Shown: positions 23,236 through 32,137 of the stretch, piece after piece
Position numbering within the stretch: the stretch's first letter is position 1
Layout of the letters: the number at the start of each line of letters is the position of its first letter
Source: Paenibacillus radicis (ex Xue et al. 2023)
Lineage (GTDB): Bacteria > Bacillota > Bacilli > Paenibacillales > NBRC-103111
Direction of reading: 5' to 3'
DNA: 64,000 bases
Assembly (NCBI RefSeq): GCF_024722015.1
Contig: NZ_JANQBD010000017.1
Span: 124,001 to 188,000 of the forward strand
Translations under genes and position numbers: made by a program
Notes under the pieces: model-generated
What the model was told of the DNA's origin: nothing
What the model saw: only the letters and a program-made list of their open reading frames with translations
Database searches by the model: none

Positions 23236-24129
23236 CTATTCCTTCGATGCATTCAAAGACTCGCCTGTCAGCATCTTTATAAAAGCAAGCAGCGCTTGAG
23301 ACATCCATTTCTTGGGATGTATAATAAGCTGGAGCTCGAACCGAAGAGCCTCATGAGCAAAGGGGACTATCGCAATACTTCCCCGATTCACTTCTTCTTG
23401 TGCCGCAATCAGCGGCATGAGTGCAATCCCCAGACCATTAGCAACGCATTGCTTGATCGCCTCCAAGCTACCCAACTCGAAGCCGATTCGAAATTGAATC
23501 CCATGATCCTTCAACAGCTTTTCAAAAATCCCCCTATAAATACAACTTTCTTCAGAAACGATTAATTCAATATCATCCAGATCTTGAATCCTCACATGAG
23601 CTTGTTTCGTCAGAGGGTGAGCAGGAGGTGCTATCAAGACCAAGGGCTCCTCACGTATTGAAATGCAATGAAGGGTCGGATCCGCAGGATAACGATCGAG
23701 CAGCAGCCCCACATCAAATTCTCCGTCCCTTACTTTAGTTAATAAGACGGACTCGCTTTCTGGAAGCAGTTGGACGGTCAATCCCACAATCTGTTGTTTC
23801 AACTGCTGCAAATAGCGCGGCAAATAATAGGCAGCTAACGAATCGATGGTACCGATAATGATCGAACCTCCGATTTGATTTGCAATTTGTTCCTTTGACT
23901 GATCATACAAATCGAGCATCTGCACAGCCAGCTTCAGAAGCTCTTCTCCAGGCGGGGTCAGCCGAAGCTGTCGACCATACCGCTCTATTAAAGACACACC
24001 ATACTCCTTCTCCAGCTTCTGAATTTGCATGGTAATACTGGACTGCGCATAACCAAGCTCTTCAGCCGCCCTCGTAAAGCTCTGTCGCCTTGCAACCTCA
24101 CGAAATGTACGCAGATAGGTCAAATCCAT
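23236..24129 (-). CDS. LysR-family transcriptional regulator (297 aa)
   Basis: LysR-type regulator with the N-terminal winged helix (LTYLRTFREVARRQSFTRAA, then AQSSITMQIQKLEKEYG) and a C-terminal substrate-binding domain. It is divergent from the DapA-family gene and probably controls it, a common arrangement. Starts at ATG 24129 or GTG 24141 are both possible; GGGAAGG fits the ATG better. The shared intergenic region holds an imperfect dyad AATGATCATGCTCATCATT near 24231-24251 as a possible operator. Confidence 0.9.
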   Translation of the reverse strand: MDLTYLRTFREVARRQSFTRAAEELGYAQSSITMQIQKLEKEYGVSLIERYGRQLRLTPPGEELLKLAVQMLDLYDQSKEQIANQIGGSIIIGTIDSLAAYYLPRYLQQLKQQIVGLTVQLLPESESVLLTKVRDGEFDVGLLLDRYPADPTLHCISIREEPLVLIAPPAHPLTKQAHVRIQDLDDIELIVSEESCIYRGIFEKLLKDHGIQFRIGFELGSLEAIKQCVANGLGIALMPLIAAQEEVNRGSIAIVPFAHEALRFELQLIIHPKKWMSQALLAFIKMLTGESLNASKE

Positions 24130-24325
24130 AGCTACTTGCACCTTCCCTTCACAGGTTGTTTACGACTGCTGTAATTCAGAAACATGCAGATTGTTCATTT
24201 AGCTGTAAGCCGCCCTTACTCATCATCAAAAATAATGATCATGCTCATCATTTATTATAGATAACTATGATGATTGAATCCATGCTAAAGTATCCATACA
24301 CACTTAATGAATGGAGTTGGATGCA

Positions 24326-25204
24326 ATGTTACAATCACATGAGCTTCGTGGAATTTATGTTCCTATCATAACACCTTTTAATGCTAATGGAGAGCTTGAC
24401 CTGGAGTCCTTTGGATCGCTCGCCCAACATTTAATTACCGAAGGTATCCATGGTTTGGTTGTCAATGGAACCACTGGCGAATCGCCTGCTGTTGAATCGA
24501 ACGAAGTACCTCTTCTAATAGCAACTGCACGTATGGCAGTTGACTCCACTCGACAAATTCCAATAGTAGTTGGTACAGGAACGAACAGCACAGCTTCTAC
24601 CCTGCAAAAAACCGAACAAGCTGGGCTCCATGGAGCTGATGCTGCGCTAGTTGTTGTTCCCTACTACAGTCGACCCTCGCAGCAAGGAATTATTGAACAT
24701 TTTCGCAGTCTGGCAGCTGCGGGCCTTCCGGTTATTATGTATGATGTTCCTCACCGTACTGGGGTTGTATTGGAGGTCAATACTGTACGGACTATAATGG
24801 AAATGGATCATATTATAGGCCTTAAGGACAGCACTGGCAGTATTAAATTGGTTTCGGAATTATCCCGGGTTGGATCAAAACCAGTTCTGTGCGGGGATGA
24901 TGAGCATTTCTATGCGTCACTCTGCTGCGGGGCTCAAGGGGGTATGCTTGCTTCAGCCCATATAGGTACTGATCGATTTGTTCGATTGTATCAGCTTTTT
25001 ATGGCAGGGCAGACGGGCGAAGCCAAGCTTCTGTTCGACGATCTGCTTCCATTAATCCGGCTCCTGTTCACTGAGCCCAATCCCGCACCGCTTAAATGGT
25101 TGCTTGCCCAACGGCTGCTAATAATGTCCGATGACTTGCGGCTTCCATTGACTCGCATAAGCACTCAGCTTCAGCAGCAGCTAGCTTCATTACAGACAAA
25201 ATAA
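24326..25204 (+). CDS. DapA-family aldolase/lyase (292 aa)
   Basis: Member of the dihydrodipicolinate synthase/N-acetylneuraminate lyase family. Schiff-base lysine is in IIGLKDSTGS, and the catalytic tyrosine region is VVPYYSRPSQQG. The TGESPAV motif binds the pyruvate carboxylate. MYDVPHRTGV matches the family's YNxPxRTG. Genuine DapA is usually in a lysine or sporulation operon; here the gene is alone and divergent from LysR, so it may act on another keto-acid. GGAG at 24313-24316 favours ATG 24326 over the one at 24311. Confidence 0.88.
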   Translation: MLQSHELRGIYVPIITPFNANGELDLESFGSLAQHLITEGIHGLVVNGTTGESPAVESNEVPLLIATARMAVDSTRQIPIVVGTGTNSTASTLQKTEQAGLHGADAALVVVPYYSRPSQQGIIEHFRSLAAAGLPVIMYDVPHRTGVVLEVNTVRTIMEMDHIIGLKDSTGSIKLVSELSRVGSKPVLCGDDEHFYASLCCGAQGGMLASAHIGTDRFVRLYQLFMAGQTGEAKLLFDDLLPLIRLLFTEPNPAPLKWLLAQRLLIMSDDLRLPLTRISTQLQQQLASLQTK

Positions 25205-25360
25205 GTCGCATACATTAAACAGCTGCTTCTTCCAATTGTCGCAAGTCGCGTATATTAAACAGTTGCTTCTTCCAATTGCCGCAAGTTGCGTATATTAAAC
25301 AGATGCTTCTTCCAATTGCCGCAAGTTGCGTATATTAAACAGATGCTTCTTCCAATTGCC
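25203..25360. repeat. Four 40-bp tandem repeats at the end of the EcsC gene
   Basis: Four head-to-tail copies of a 40-bp unit that contains TATATTAAACAG and CTTCTTCCAATTG, beginning near 25203, 25241, 25281 and 25321. The copy at 25321-25360 includes the last nine codons and stop of the EcsC-family gene, so the other three are duplicated gene ends. The leftmost copy is the most diverged. Confidence 0.88.
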
Positions 25361-26342
25361 GCAGCCTCTCCATAATCCTTCGCTTGCGGTAAAGCATTTT
25401 ACCAGTCTCCGCTACCTGCTGAAGCGACTCTCGGTTGGAGTAAGCGCCAAATAGAGTTCCAGCTATGGGCACGAGCTGAAATAATTTCTTCATGCCGAAG
25501 CTGTCCCGGTAAGCGGAGACAACCTCGCGCCAGCCTTGAAGTTGGCTCATGACCTGGACAGAGATATCTTCGCTATCATATTCAGCCAGTTCTTCAAGAA
25601 TTGCCTTTTTGCCTACAATGTCGGAAGAAGAGAACTGCAGGCACTTTATGATGAAGGTACGCTCTCTTGCATCCTTTGGATTGAAGCCGTAGCATATTGC
25701 CAATTCTTGCAATACCTTCAGTGACAGCCCCAACATGGCGGGTATGTCCGCTACTATAGTGAACAACCCGCCAAATCCGGTCGCCGCTCCTTGAACAGTT
25801 GCCATATTTGTTCGGCTTTCCCCTAGCTGGTCCGCTACTCGATCCATCACGCCAAGAGGCAACTCCTTGAGTTCCTTGATCTCTTCGGGTCCCTTGCCCT
25901 CTTTATATTCGTTGATCTTTTCAGGTCCCTTGATCTCCTCGTATACTTTGACCTCTTCGTATCCCTTGATCTTTTCGGGTTCCTTGATCTCTTTGTATCC
26001 CTTGATCTTTTCGGGTCCTTTGACCTCTTCGTATCCTTTGACCTTTTCAAGTCCCTGCAATTCTTTGATCTCCTCGGTCCAAGGTTCCGCTTGGCGAAAT
26101 TCCCTTTGAAGCTTGTCCTGAATTGTCTTCTCAGACACAAGGTAATCTCCACCGGTTTGGATAAATCGACCTATTTCATTCAAAGCTAGCTCTATTTTGT
26201 CCTGAATTAATTTTGGTGTCCATTTATCCAACAAGACGAAGGGGAGCCGACCGAGTTTCTCCCAGAACCACAAATCTTTTTGTTCTTTTTCCCATCGAAT
26301 AATAGTTTGAAGCTCCCGCAACAGCTGTTCTTTATTTTCCAT
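25335..26342 (-). CDS. EcsC-family protein with hexapeptide repeats (335 aa)
   Basis: EcsC-family protein; family function unknown. The N-terminal ~95 residues resemble EcsC proteins (WEKLGRLPFVLLDKWTPKLI). Residues ~100-160 are ten hexapeptides of the type K-I/V-K-G-Y/P-E (for example KVKGYE, EVKGPE, KIKGYK), highly charged and likely helical. The family core follows: VMDRVADQLGESRTNMATVQ, GFGGLFTIVADIPAMLGLSL, and a C-terminal QLVPIAGTLFGAYSNRESL. The DNA encoding the hexapeptides is a clear 18-bp repeat, so length probably varies between strains. The final codons are part of a tandem duplication. Confidence 0.83.
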   Translation of the reverse strand: MENKEQLLRELQTIIRWEKEQKDLWFWEKLGRLPFVLLDKWTPKLIQDKIELALNEIGRFIQTGGDYLVSEKTIQDKLQREFRQAEPWTEEIKELQGLEKVKGYEEVKGPEKIKGYKEIKEPEKIKGYEEVKVYEEIKGPEKINEYKEGKGPEEIKELKELPLGVMDRVADQLGESRTNMATVQGAATGFGGLFTIVADIPAMLGLSLKVLQELAICYGFNPKDARERTFIIKCLQFSSSDIVGKKAILEELAEYDSEDISVQVMSQLQGWREVVSAYRDSFGMKKLFQLVPIAGTLFGAYSNRESLQQVAETGKMLYRKRRIMERLRQLEEASV

Positions 26343-26487
26343 TTATCTTTAATCCTCTCCTTTCCCCTTCCAATACGTAAGATTGGCGAAAAAAGGTTCA
26401 ATTATTAAAACTTGCGTATATTTTGTTTTCTACATCAAAACAAGTAATTGATGCAATCAATCAGCGATCCTCTCCTTTTAGATCAAA

Positions 26488-26677
26488 TCTAACTGGAAAA
26501 ACTCCCGCTAATATAGCCCACATTACCTAAATATCTAACTTAACGGATAAAACTCCCGTTAATATCACCCTTTTGGGCAATTTCCCCACATACGCACTAA
26601 AATAGATGGACGATTTCCAGTTAAACTCCTTTCAAGGAAGAAAAGGGGAATATTAGCTCCAGAAATTCCAGTTAATA
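26488..26677. repeat. Palindromic intergenic repeat, copy 1
   Basis: Left end TCTAACTGGAAAAACTCCCG, right end TTCCAGTTAATA, inverted to each other. An inner partial copy starts at 26525 (TCTAACTTAACGG). Similar ends appear again at 51840-51926. No open frame. Confidence 0.55.
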
Positions 26678-26697
26678 TGTTAAACAGTGGATAGGAG

Positions 26698-27169
26698 CTT
26701 GCTTTTGGTTTTGACTTTGGTTTGACTTTGGTTTGACTTTGGTTTGACTTTGGTTTGACTTTGGTTTGACTTTGGTTTGACTTTGGTTTGACTTTGGTTT
26801 GACTTTGGTTTTTACTTGGATTTTCGCCTTACTCTCGACTTTGGTCCCTGTTTTCGCTTTGATTTCGGCATTGCTCCCTGTTTTCACTCTGGTCTCGGCA
26901 TCGGTCTCAACTTTGACTTCGGCTTTGCTTCCGACTTTGGTCTCGTCTCTGCTCTCCCTTTTGCTTTAGGTTCTGGCCTTACCTTCGCTCTCGCCTTTGA
27001 CCTCGCTTTGACCCTCGCCGCTCTCCTCTTCACTTTCCTCTCGGCCTTCCTCTCAGCCTTACTCTCAGCCTTCCTCTTTGCCTTCCTCGCAGCCTTCCTC
27101 TTAGCTTACCTCGTCACTTTTCTCGTCGCTTTCCTCTTCAGCTTCGTCTCAGCCTTCGTCCCACATTAA
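26698..27169. repeat. 11-bp tandem repeat and pyrimidine-rich low-complexity tract
   Basis: From about 26711 to 26811 the unit TTGACTTTGGT is repeated nine times without interruption. It then degenerates into a C/T-rich tract up to 27169 built from variants of CTCTCAGCCTTC. Long frames on both strands (117 aa plus, 71 aa minus) are products of the low complexity; neither has a ribosome binding site or family features. With the repeat before it, this accounts for the gene-free stretch 26343-27251. Confidence 0.8.
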
Positions 27170-27251
27170 TTTCACTTTAGAACCGTTTCAAGCAACTCCT
27201 ACACCGGCAACTTGACAAGTTCAGGCTAACCGACTAACATCCCTTAATTGT

Positions 27252-28379
27252 TCAAGCCTTCCCGCTAGAATGAACATCAACATTTTTGCGGAAATATCGG
27301 AACCCCCATCGAAGTGCATATGGAACAATAAACAAAATAAATAAAATGCGGAACATTTGATAAGCAACGACTAACGAAACGTCAGCTCCGACAAGAGCAG
27401 CAGTAACCCCCATTTCCGTCATTCCGCCCGGGGACATGCCTAGAAATGCTGTCAACAACGACATAGGAAGGACTAGACTGAATGCATAGGATAGTCCTAT
27501 GGAGAATCCGATTACAGCAACATTACCTAATACGGTATACGGCAGCAGTCGCCTCCAATTGCTAAGGCTGCTCAGTTTTATCCCCAGTCCCATGTATATG
27601 CCTAAGCTCCACTGGGCCAACAGTACAAATAAAGAAGGTAGATGCGGCGGCTCCAAGCCTGCGACTGTAAAAGTAGCAGCGGCCAAAATAGGCCCCAGGA
27701 AATAGGCTGTGGGGAAACGCAGCTTCACCGCTGCCCAACAGGCAACGGCCACGCCCATAAAAATCAGAAATGAGAATATGGGCCGGGAGAGCAATGCTTC
27801 ACCCCAGCTCAGCAGGGAACCTATAAGTGTGTTCTCACTGCCTCCATTCGCAATGCTCCCTACCCCCGCACCTCCAGCACCAAGCCCATCAGCAAGTCCA
27901 TGGACAGCGACAAAGGGGATCACAAATACTACCATAAGCAAGCGGATGGTTTGCATAAAAGCTACTACGGCTTTATCTGCCCCTTCGATTTCTTCGCTCA
28001 GCACTATCATCTGAGATAATCCTCCCGGTATACTGCCGATGGCACTGCTAGCCGGGCTCACTCCCGTTTGGCGGGCGGTAATAAAGGCAATACCCAAGCT
28101 GAAAGCTATCGTCAGCAACGTAGCTATAAACATGGATGGCAGCTGCGAGGAGATTTGCTTGGCACTGTTCAATGTAAAGGAGAGTCCCAAGCTGTAGCCA
28201 AGCAGCAGTAAGCCCCCATTGCGCAGCCTAATCGGCCAAACCAAACTTCGTCGTGTACAAACAGTCCATACCAGAACCGCCGCCAAGGGTCCAAGCATCC
28301 AGCTCAGCGGCACATGCAGAAGGGTAAAGAGCATCCCACCCGCAAAGGTGATGAGGACCGTTTCCAATATCCGTTTCAT
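27252..28379 (-). CDS. AbrB-family membrane protein (375 aa)
   Basis: Integral membrane protein of the AbrB duplication family, sometimes labelled putative ammonia monooxygenase, now regarded as probable transporters. About ten hydrophobic segments. The duplicated motif appears twice: VPLSWMLGPLAAVLVW near residue 20 and FPTAYFLGPILAAATF near 205. The glycine-rich SIPGGLSQMIVL and SPGGMTEMGVTA motifs mark the two halves. AGAGGAA before ATG 28379 is better than anything near the longer frame start at 28418. Stands alone. Confidence 0.85.
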   Translation of the reverse strand: MKRILETVLITFAGGMLFTLLHVPLSWMLGPLAAVLVWTVCTRRSLVWPIRLRNGGLLLLGYSLGLSFTLNSAKQISSQLPSMFIATLLTIAFSLGIAFITARQTGVSPASSAIGSIPGGLSQMIVLSEEIEGADKAVVAFMQTIRLLMVVFVIPFVAVHGLADGLGAGGAGVGSIANGGSENTLIGSLLSWGEALLSRPIFSFLIFMGVAVACWAAVKLRFPTAYFLGPILAAATFTVAGLEPPHLPSLFVLLAQWSLGIYMGLGIKLSSLSNWRRLLPYTVLGNVAVIGFSIGLSYAFSLVLPMSLLTAFLGMSPGGMTEMGVTAALVGADVSLVVAYQMFRILFILFIVPYALRWGFRYFRKNVDVHSSGKA

Positions 28380-28440
28380 GTTGTATTCCTCTTTTCTTAG
28401 AACCTGCAATACGTTCATCGTATACTTTCTGTTATTATAT

Positions 28441-28480
28441 CAAAACAAGGCCGTACAGCACATGAAAGTGTTGTACGGCC
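28441..28480 (-). terminator. Terminator of the Gfo/Idh/MocA gene
   Basis: GGCCGTACA-CAC pairs with GTG-TGTACGGCC around a 6-base loop, with a T-rich tail on the minus strand. It lies 29 bp past the stop of the oxidoreductase gene. Confidence 0.85.
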
Positions 28481-28508
28481 TCCTCTATGAACTCATTTAA
28501 GCTTTTCT

Positions 28509-29795
28509 CTAAAATTTCACGAGATCCGCAACCTGCACAGCTTGACCTGTACGAAGTGAACGGTTTCCTGCAATACCTGTAAGTATGGACATCGCACCAT
28601 CTACATGAGATGCTGCACGGTTGAATCGATCTGGAGCTGGCTCACCGAATAAATCATTGAGCAATACCGGATCTCCGCCGCCATGGCCTCCCTTGCCTTC
28701 TTCTACCGTTACTTCATATGGCTTATCAAACAAAGGATGCACAAGAATTTTCTTCCCTGTTACCGCGCCTTCCAGACCTTGTTCGCCACCGGAGTTGACA
28801 TAGGATTGCTCAACTACGTTCATTTCAATGCGGCCTTTAGTTCCGTTAAAACAAACACGGAAGCCTTCCCAAGGTGCATAAGCGTACAGATTGTAAGTTA
28901 GAAACGCATTGCTGCGGTATTTAACCATAACGCCCATTGTATCTTCAATATTGATGCCATCGCCGAATACGCTTTGGTCACGATAATAACCGTCTTCTTT
29001 TTCTGCATCCAAATACATAGCTTTCAGATTACCGTTATCCTCCAAGTGCAAAGCGAATGGATCGTTCTTAGCATATTCGCTGCCATGAGCACGGGAATAA
29101 AACTTCGTTTCTCCACGTTTCTCGGCATTCTCGCGGCCATAGAACATCAAGTCACCAAGAGCATACACAGTAGCAGGCTGAGTGCCTAACCAGAAGTTCA
29201 CCAGATCGAAATGGTGAGTCGATTTATGAACCAGCAGACCGCCGCTGTTGCGTTTGTCGCGATGCCAACGACGGAAGTAATCCGCGCCATGCTTCGTATT
29301 TAACAGCCATTCAAAATGAACGGAGTTCACATCTCCGATAACTCCATCAGCGATAAGCTCGCGGATTTTCGTGTTATGTGGTGAATAACGGTAGTTAAAT
29401 GTTACGCGCAGCTGGCGGCCTGTTCTTTTTACAGCATCCAATATTTCCTGGCATTTCACTTCGTCTACAGTCATCGGTTTTTCAGTAATGACATCGCAGC
29501 CAAGTTCCATTGCGCGAATAATATAAGTATGGTGAGTACGGTCAACGGTTGTGACAATTACGAAATCCGGCTTTGACTCTTCAATCATGCGGTCGAATTC
29601 TTCGGATTTGTAGGTAGGAAGAGGTCCAACACCATGTGCTCCCACTTTTTTATTGGCAAAATCCATACGAGTCTGGTTTACATCGCAAAATGCGACGAGC
29701 TCAGAAGTTTCTTTAAAATCCTTGGCAATGGCGGAGTAAAAAAAACTGGCACGGCCACCTGTACCAACGAGTGCATATCTTTTACGAGTTGACAT
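28509..29795 (-). CDS. Gfo/Idh/MocA-family oxidoreductase (428 aa)
   Basis: NAD(P)-dependent sugar or inositol dehydrogenase-like protein. The N-terminal Rossmann fold has ALVGTGGRA, and the conserved CDVITEKPMT supplies the catalytic Lys-Pro. The substrate-domain helix has HKSTHHFDLVNFW (catalytic His region). The C-terminal part is longer than average. Divergent from an AraC-type regulator 137 bp away, which suggests carbohydrate-induced expression. A second, separate Gfo/AraC divergent pair occurs near 59.5 kb. The exact sugar cannot be predicted. Confidence 0.92.
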   Translation of the reverse strand: MSTRKRYALVGTGGRASFFYSAIAKDFKETSELVAFCDVNQTRMDFANKKVGAHGVGPLPTYKSEEFDRMIEESKPDFVIVTTVDRTHHTYIIRAMELGCDVITEKPMTVDEVKCQEILDAVKRTGRQLRVTFNYRYSPHNTKIRELIADGVIGDVNSVHFEWLLNTKHGADYFRRWHRDKRNSGGLLVHKSTHHFDLVNFWLGTQPATVYALGDLMFYGRENAEKRGETKFYSRAHGSEYAKNDPFALHLEDNGNLKAMYLDAEKEDGYYRDQSVFGDGINIEDTMGVMVKYRSNAFLTYNLYAYAPWEGFRVCFNGTKGRIEMNVVEQSYVNSGGEQGLEGAVTGKKILVHPLFDKPYEVTVEEGKGGHGGGDPVLLNDLFGEPAPDRFNRAASHVDGAMSILTGIAGNRSLRTGQAVQVADLVKF

Positions 29796-29932
29796 CTATT
29801 CTTCCTCCCTTGTCTATGTTATTGTGATTATAGCGCAATAATTATAATAAAACAGCACTATAATTGCTTAAAAAATCTTTTTTTCAACATTTCTTGCAGT
29901 CAATATCTGCATAATCATTGGAGGAGCATTTC

Positions 29933-30802
29933 ATGAAAGACAGCCATTCATCCAAGATGAAGCTTGCATTTTCCTCAGATCATGGACTTTTCCATCTGGA
30001 TCATTCCATTCGCACAGGTCCTTATAATATGACTCAGAATCATTCGCATGACTCCTTTGAAATTTATTATATGCGTGCGGGAGAACGGTTTTATTTCATT
30101 AAAGACCGCTCCTATCATGTAAAAAGGGGGGATCTGGTGCTTATTCAGCCTAATGTTCTGCATAAAACAACCGAATCTTATTCCCCTAATCATGAACGGG
30201 TATTGATCAATTTCAAGACTGCGTTCGTTACGCGGATAAACAATGAAATTGCCCCGGATTTACTGCAAATATTCGAGGAAGGTCCAGTGCTCCATCCCGA
30301 TGCCCGTGAATTAATTATTATAGAGTCGATCATGGACAAAATGCTGCGGGAGCAAAAGCAGGGCGAGCCGGATGCAGAGGGATATATAAAACTGCTGCTT
30401 GGAGAACTGATGCTGCTGATTAACCGGCATATTCGCCAGACTGACCGCAAAAGCAAAACCTCCGAGCATCCAACCACTTTGCACCGAAAAGTGTCCGATA
30501 TGGTTGTCTTCATCAATGAGAACTACCGGGAGCCGCTGTCGTTAAAATCACTTGCAGAGCATTTTCATATCAGTCCGTTTTATTTGTGCCGCATCTATAA
30601 GGAGGTTACAGGCTTTACCGTTGTTGAATATGTCAATCAGGTGCGTGTGCAGGAAGCCCAGGTGCTTCTGAAAACAACTCGCAGCTCGGTAACCGACATT
30701 ACGGAAAAGGTCGGCTTTGAGAGCAGCACGCACTTCGGGCGTATTTTCAAAACCTTATGCGGAATGTCTCCGCTGCAATATCGAAAATTGAATAAAACGT
30801 AA
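29933..30802 (+). CDS. AraC-family transcriptional regulator (289 aa)
   Basis: An N-terminal cupin-like sensor (SHDSFEIYYMRAGERFYFIK, residues ~30-90) is followed by a C-terminal AraC DNA-binding domain. The two helix-turn-helix motifs are visible (LSLKSLAEHFHISPFYLCRI and VTDITEKVGFESSTHFGRIF). GGAGGAGC at 29920-29927 sits before ATG 29933; the longer frame from TTG 29918 would start inside the Shine-Dalgarno. Probable activator of the divergent dehydrogenase gene. Confidence 0.92.
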   Translation: MKDSHSSKMKLAFSSDHGLFHLDHSIRTGPYNMTQNHSHDSFEIYYMRAGERFYFIKDRSYHVKRGDLVLIQPNVLHKTTESYSPNHERVLINFKTAFVTRINNEIAPDLLQIFEEGPVLHPDARELIIIESIMDKMLREQKQGEPDAEGYIKLLLGELMLLINRHIRQTDRKSKTSEHPTTLHRKVSDMVVFINENYREPLSLKSLAEHFHISPFYLCRIYKEVTGFTVVEYVNQVRVQEAQVLLKTTRSSVTDITEKVGFESSTHFGRIFKTLCGMSPLQYRKLNKT

Positions 30803-30837
30803 TACCCGGATCTATTATCCTATGCTATTATTTAACC

Positions 30838-30885
30838 AAAAAGGGCCTTGAGCCAGCATTTTCATGCTGCTCCAGGCCCCTTTTT
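30838..30885. terminator. Bidirectional terminator
   Basis: AAAAAGGGCCTTGAGCCAGCAT pairs (with a few mismatches) with ATGCTGCTCCAGGCCCCTTTTT around TTTC. It serves the AraC gene on the plus strand and the aminopeptidase... on the minus strand reads away from it, so the plus-strand gene and the minus-strand gene ending at 30900 both terminate here. Confidence 0.88.
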
Positions 30886-30899
30886 CACTTTAAACCAAC

Positions 30900-32024
30900 T
30901 TACACTAATTGCTCCGGATTTAATTGCTCCAGCTCAGGAATGACAAACCTTCCATCCTTACGGATCAGAACGTCATCGAAATAAATTTCTCCGCCGCCGA
31001 ATTCTGGCCGTTGAATAAGAACCATATCCCAATGCACAGAGGAACGGTTGCTGTTATCTGCATCCTCATACGCATTACCAGGAGTAAAGTGGATGCTGCC
31101 ATCGATTTTTTCATCAAACAAAATATCTTTCATCGGCTGCTTGATGTACGGATTTACACCAATAGCAAATTCGCCAATGTAGCGAGAGCCCTCATCTGTA
31201 TCCAATATCTCATTGATTTTCTTCGTATTATTGCTTGTTGCTTCGATGATTTTACCGTTCTCAAATTTCAGCATCACATTTTCAAACGAGGTTCCCGTAT
31301 AAATGGTTGGTGTATTGTAGGTAATCACTCCATTTACGGAATTTTTAACTGGCGCCGTGAACACCTCTCCATCAGGAATATTATGTGCTCCTGCACATGG
31401 AATAGACGGAATGCCTTTGATCGAGAAGGTCAGATCTGTTCCTGGGGAAACCAGGCGAACTTTGTCCGTCCGGTCCATTAAGGAGACAAGCGACTCCATG
31501 GCTTTGGCCATTTTGCTATAATCAAGGTTGCATACTTGGAAATAAAAGTCCTCAAATGCTTCGGTGCTCGTATTGGCTAATTGAGCCATAGAAGGATTTG
31601 GATAACGCATAACGCACCATTTGGTGTGATTGACACGCTGATCAACGACCGGACGCTGATATTCCTTCACGTAGAGCTTCATTTGTTCCTCTGGCACATC
31701 GGAGGTTTCGGTAATGTTGTCTCCGCTGCGTACAGCTATGTAGGCCTGCATTTGCTTCATACGTTGAAGCTCCAGCCCCATAAGAGTCTGGTACTGCTCC
31801 TTTGTTCCGTTAAGCATTAAGCTGCGCGTCACAGCAGGGTTGCGCAGTTCAACAAATGGATGTCCACCTGCCGCATACACTTCTTCAATCAAGCATTTAG
31901 TCAGCTCCTGATCGGGCAGTCCAATCATCTCAAGCAGTATATTTTCACCAGGCTGTAAATTTACGGAATAACGAATCAAATTATTAGCCATAGTCTTGAG
32001 TCGCGGATCTCTCATTTCACTCAT
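30900..32024 (-). CDS. M29-family aminopeptidase (374 aa)
   Basis: Metallo-aminopeptidase of family M29 (thermophilic aminopeptidase/AmpS type), cytosolic. The metal-binding residues can be read in the C-terminal half: Glu in PDGEVFTAPV, Glu in GEFAIGVNP, His in IHFTPGNAY, His in SVHWDMV and Asp in IYFDDVLI. The N-terminal half has the usual VNLQPGENILLE opening. Length is near the family's lower end. Monocistronic, closed by the bidirectional terminator. Confidence 0.93.
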   Translation of the reverse strand: MSEMRDPRLKTMANNLIRYSVNLQPGENILLEMIGLPDQELTKCLIEEVYAAGGHPFVELRNPAVTRSLMLNGTKEQYQTLMGLELQRMKQMQAYIAVRSGDNITETSDVPEEQMKLYVKEYQRPVVDQRVNHTKWCVMRYPNPSMAQLANTSTEAFEDFYFQVCNLDYSKMAKAMESLVSLMDRTDKVRLVSPGTDLTFSIKGIPSIPCAGAHNIPDGEVFTAPVKNSVNGVITYNTPTIYTGTSFENVMLKFENGKIIEATSNNTKKINEILDTDEGSRYIGEFAIGVNPYIKQPMKDILFDEKIDGSIHFTPGNAYEDADNSNRSSVHWDMVLIQRPEFGGGEIYFDDVLIRKDGRFVIPELEQLNPEQLV

Positions 32025-32137
32025 CTCTCCTTTATTCTTTTACTTCTATTCAATGTAACCAATTTTGCTAAAAACATCAAATCTGTTCGCCATGATGTGC
32101 TATGTAATAATTTCTTTACACAATAAAACAATCACCC

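Noticed and set aside
24228..24256. LysR operator between the regulator and the DapA-family gene
   Set aside because: The dyad is imperfect and AT-rich dyads are common here; mentioned only with the regulator.
25203..25360. CRISPR-like array of 40-bp repeats
   Set aside because: The repeats are directly adjacent with no spacers, and one copy is the coding end of a gene.
26672..26887. 71-aa Lys/Ser/Gln-rich minus-strand ORF
   Set aside because: Created by the 11-bp repeat, with no start signal or family features.
26816..27169. 117-aa hydrophobic plus-strand ORF
   Set aside because: It is a reading of a C/T-rich low-complexity tract; no ribosome binding site and only F/L/A/S-rich repeats.
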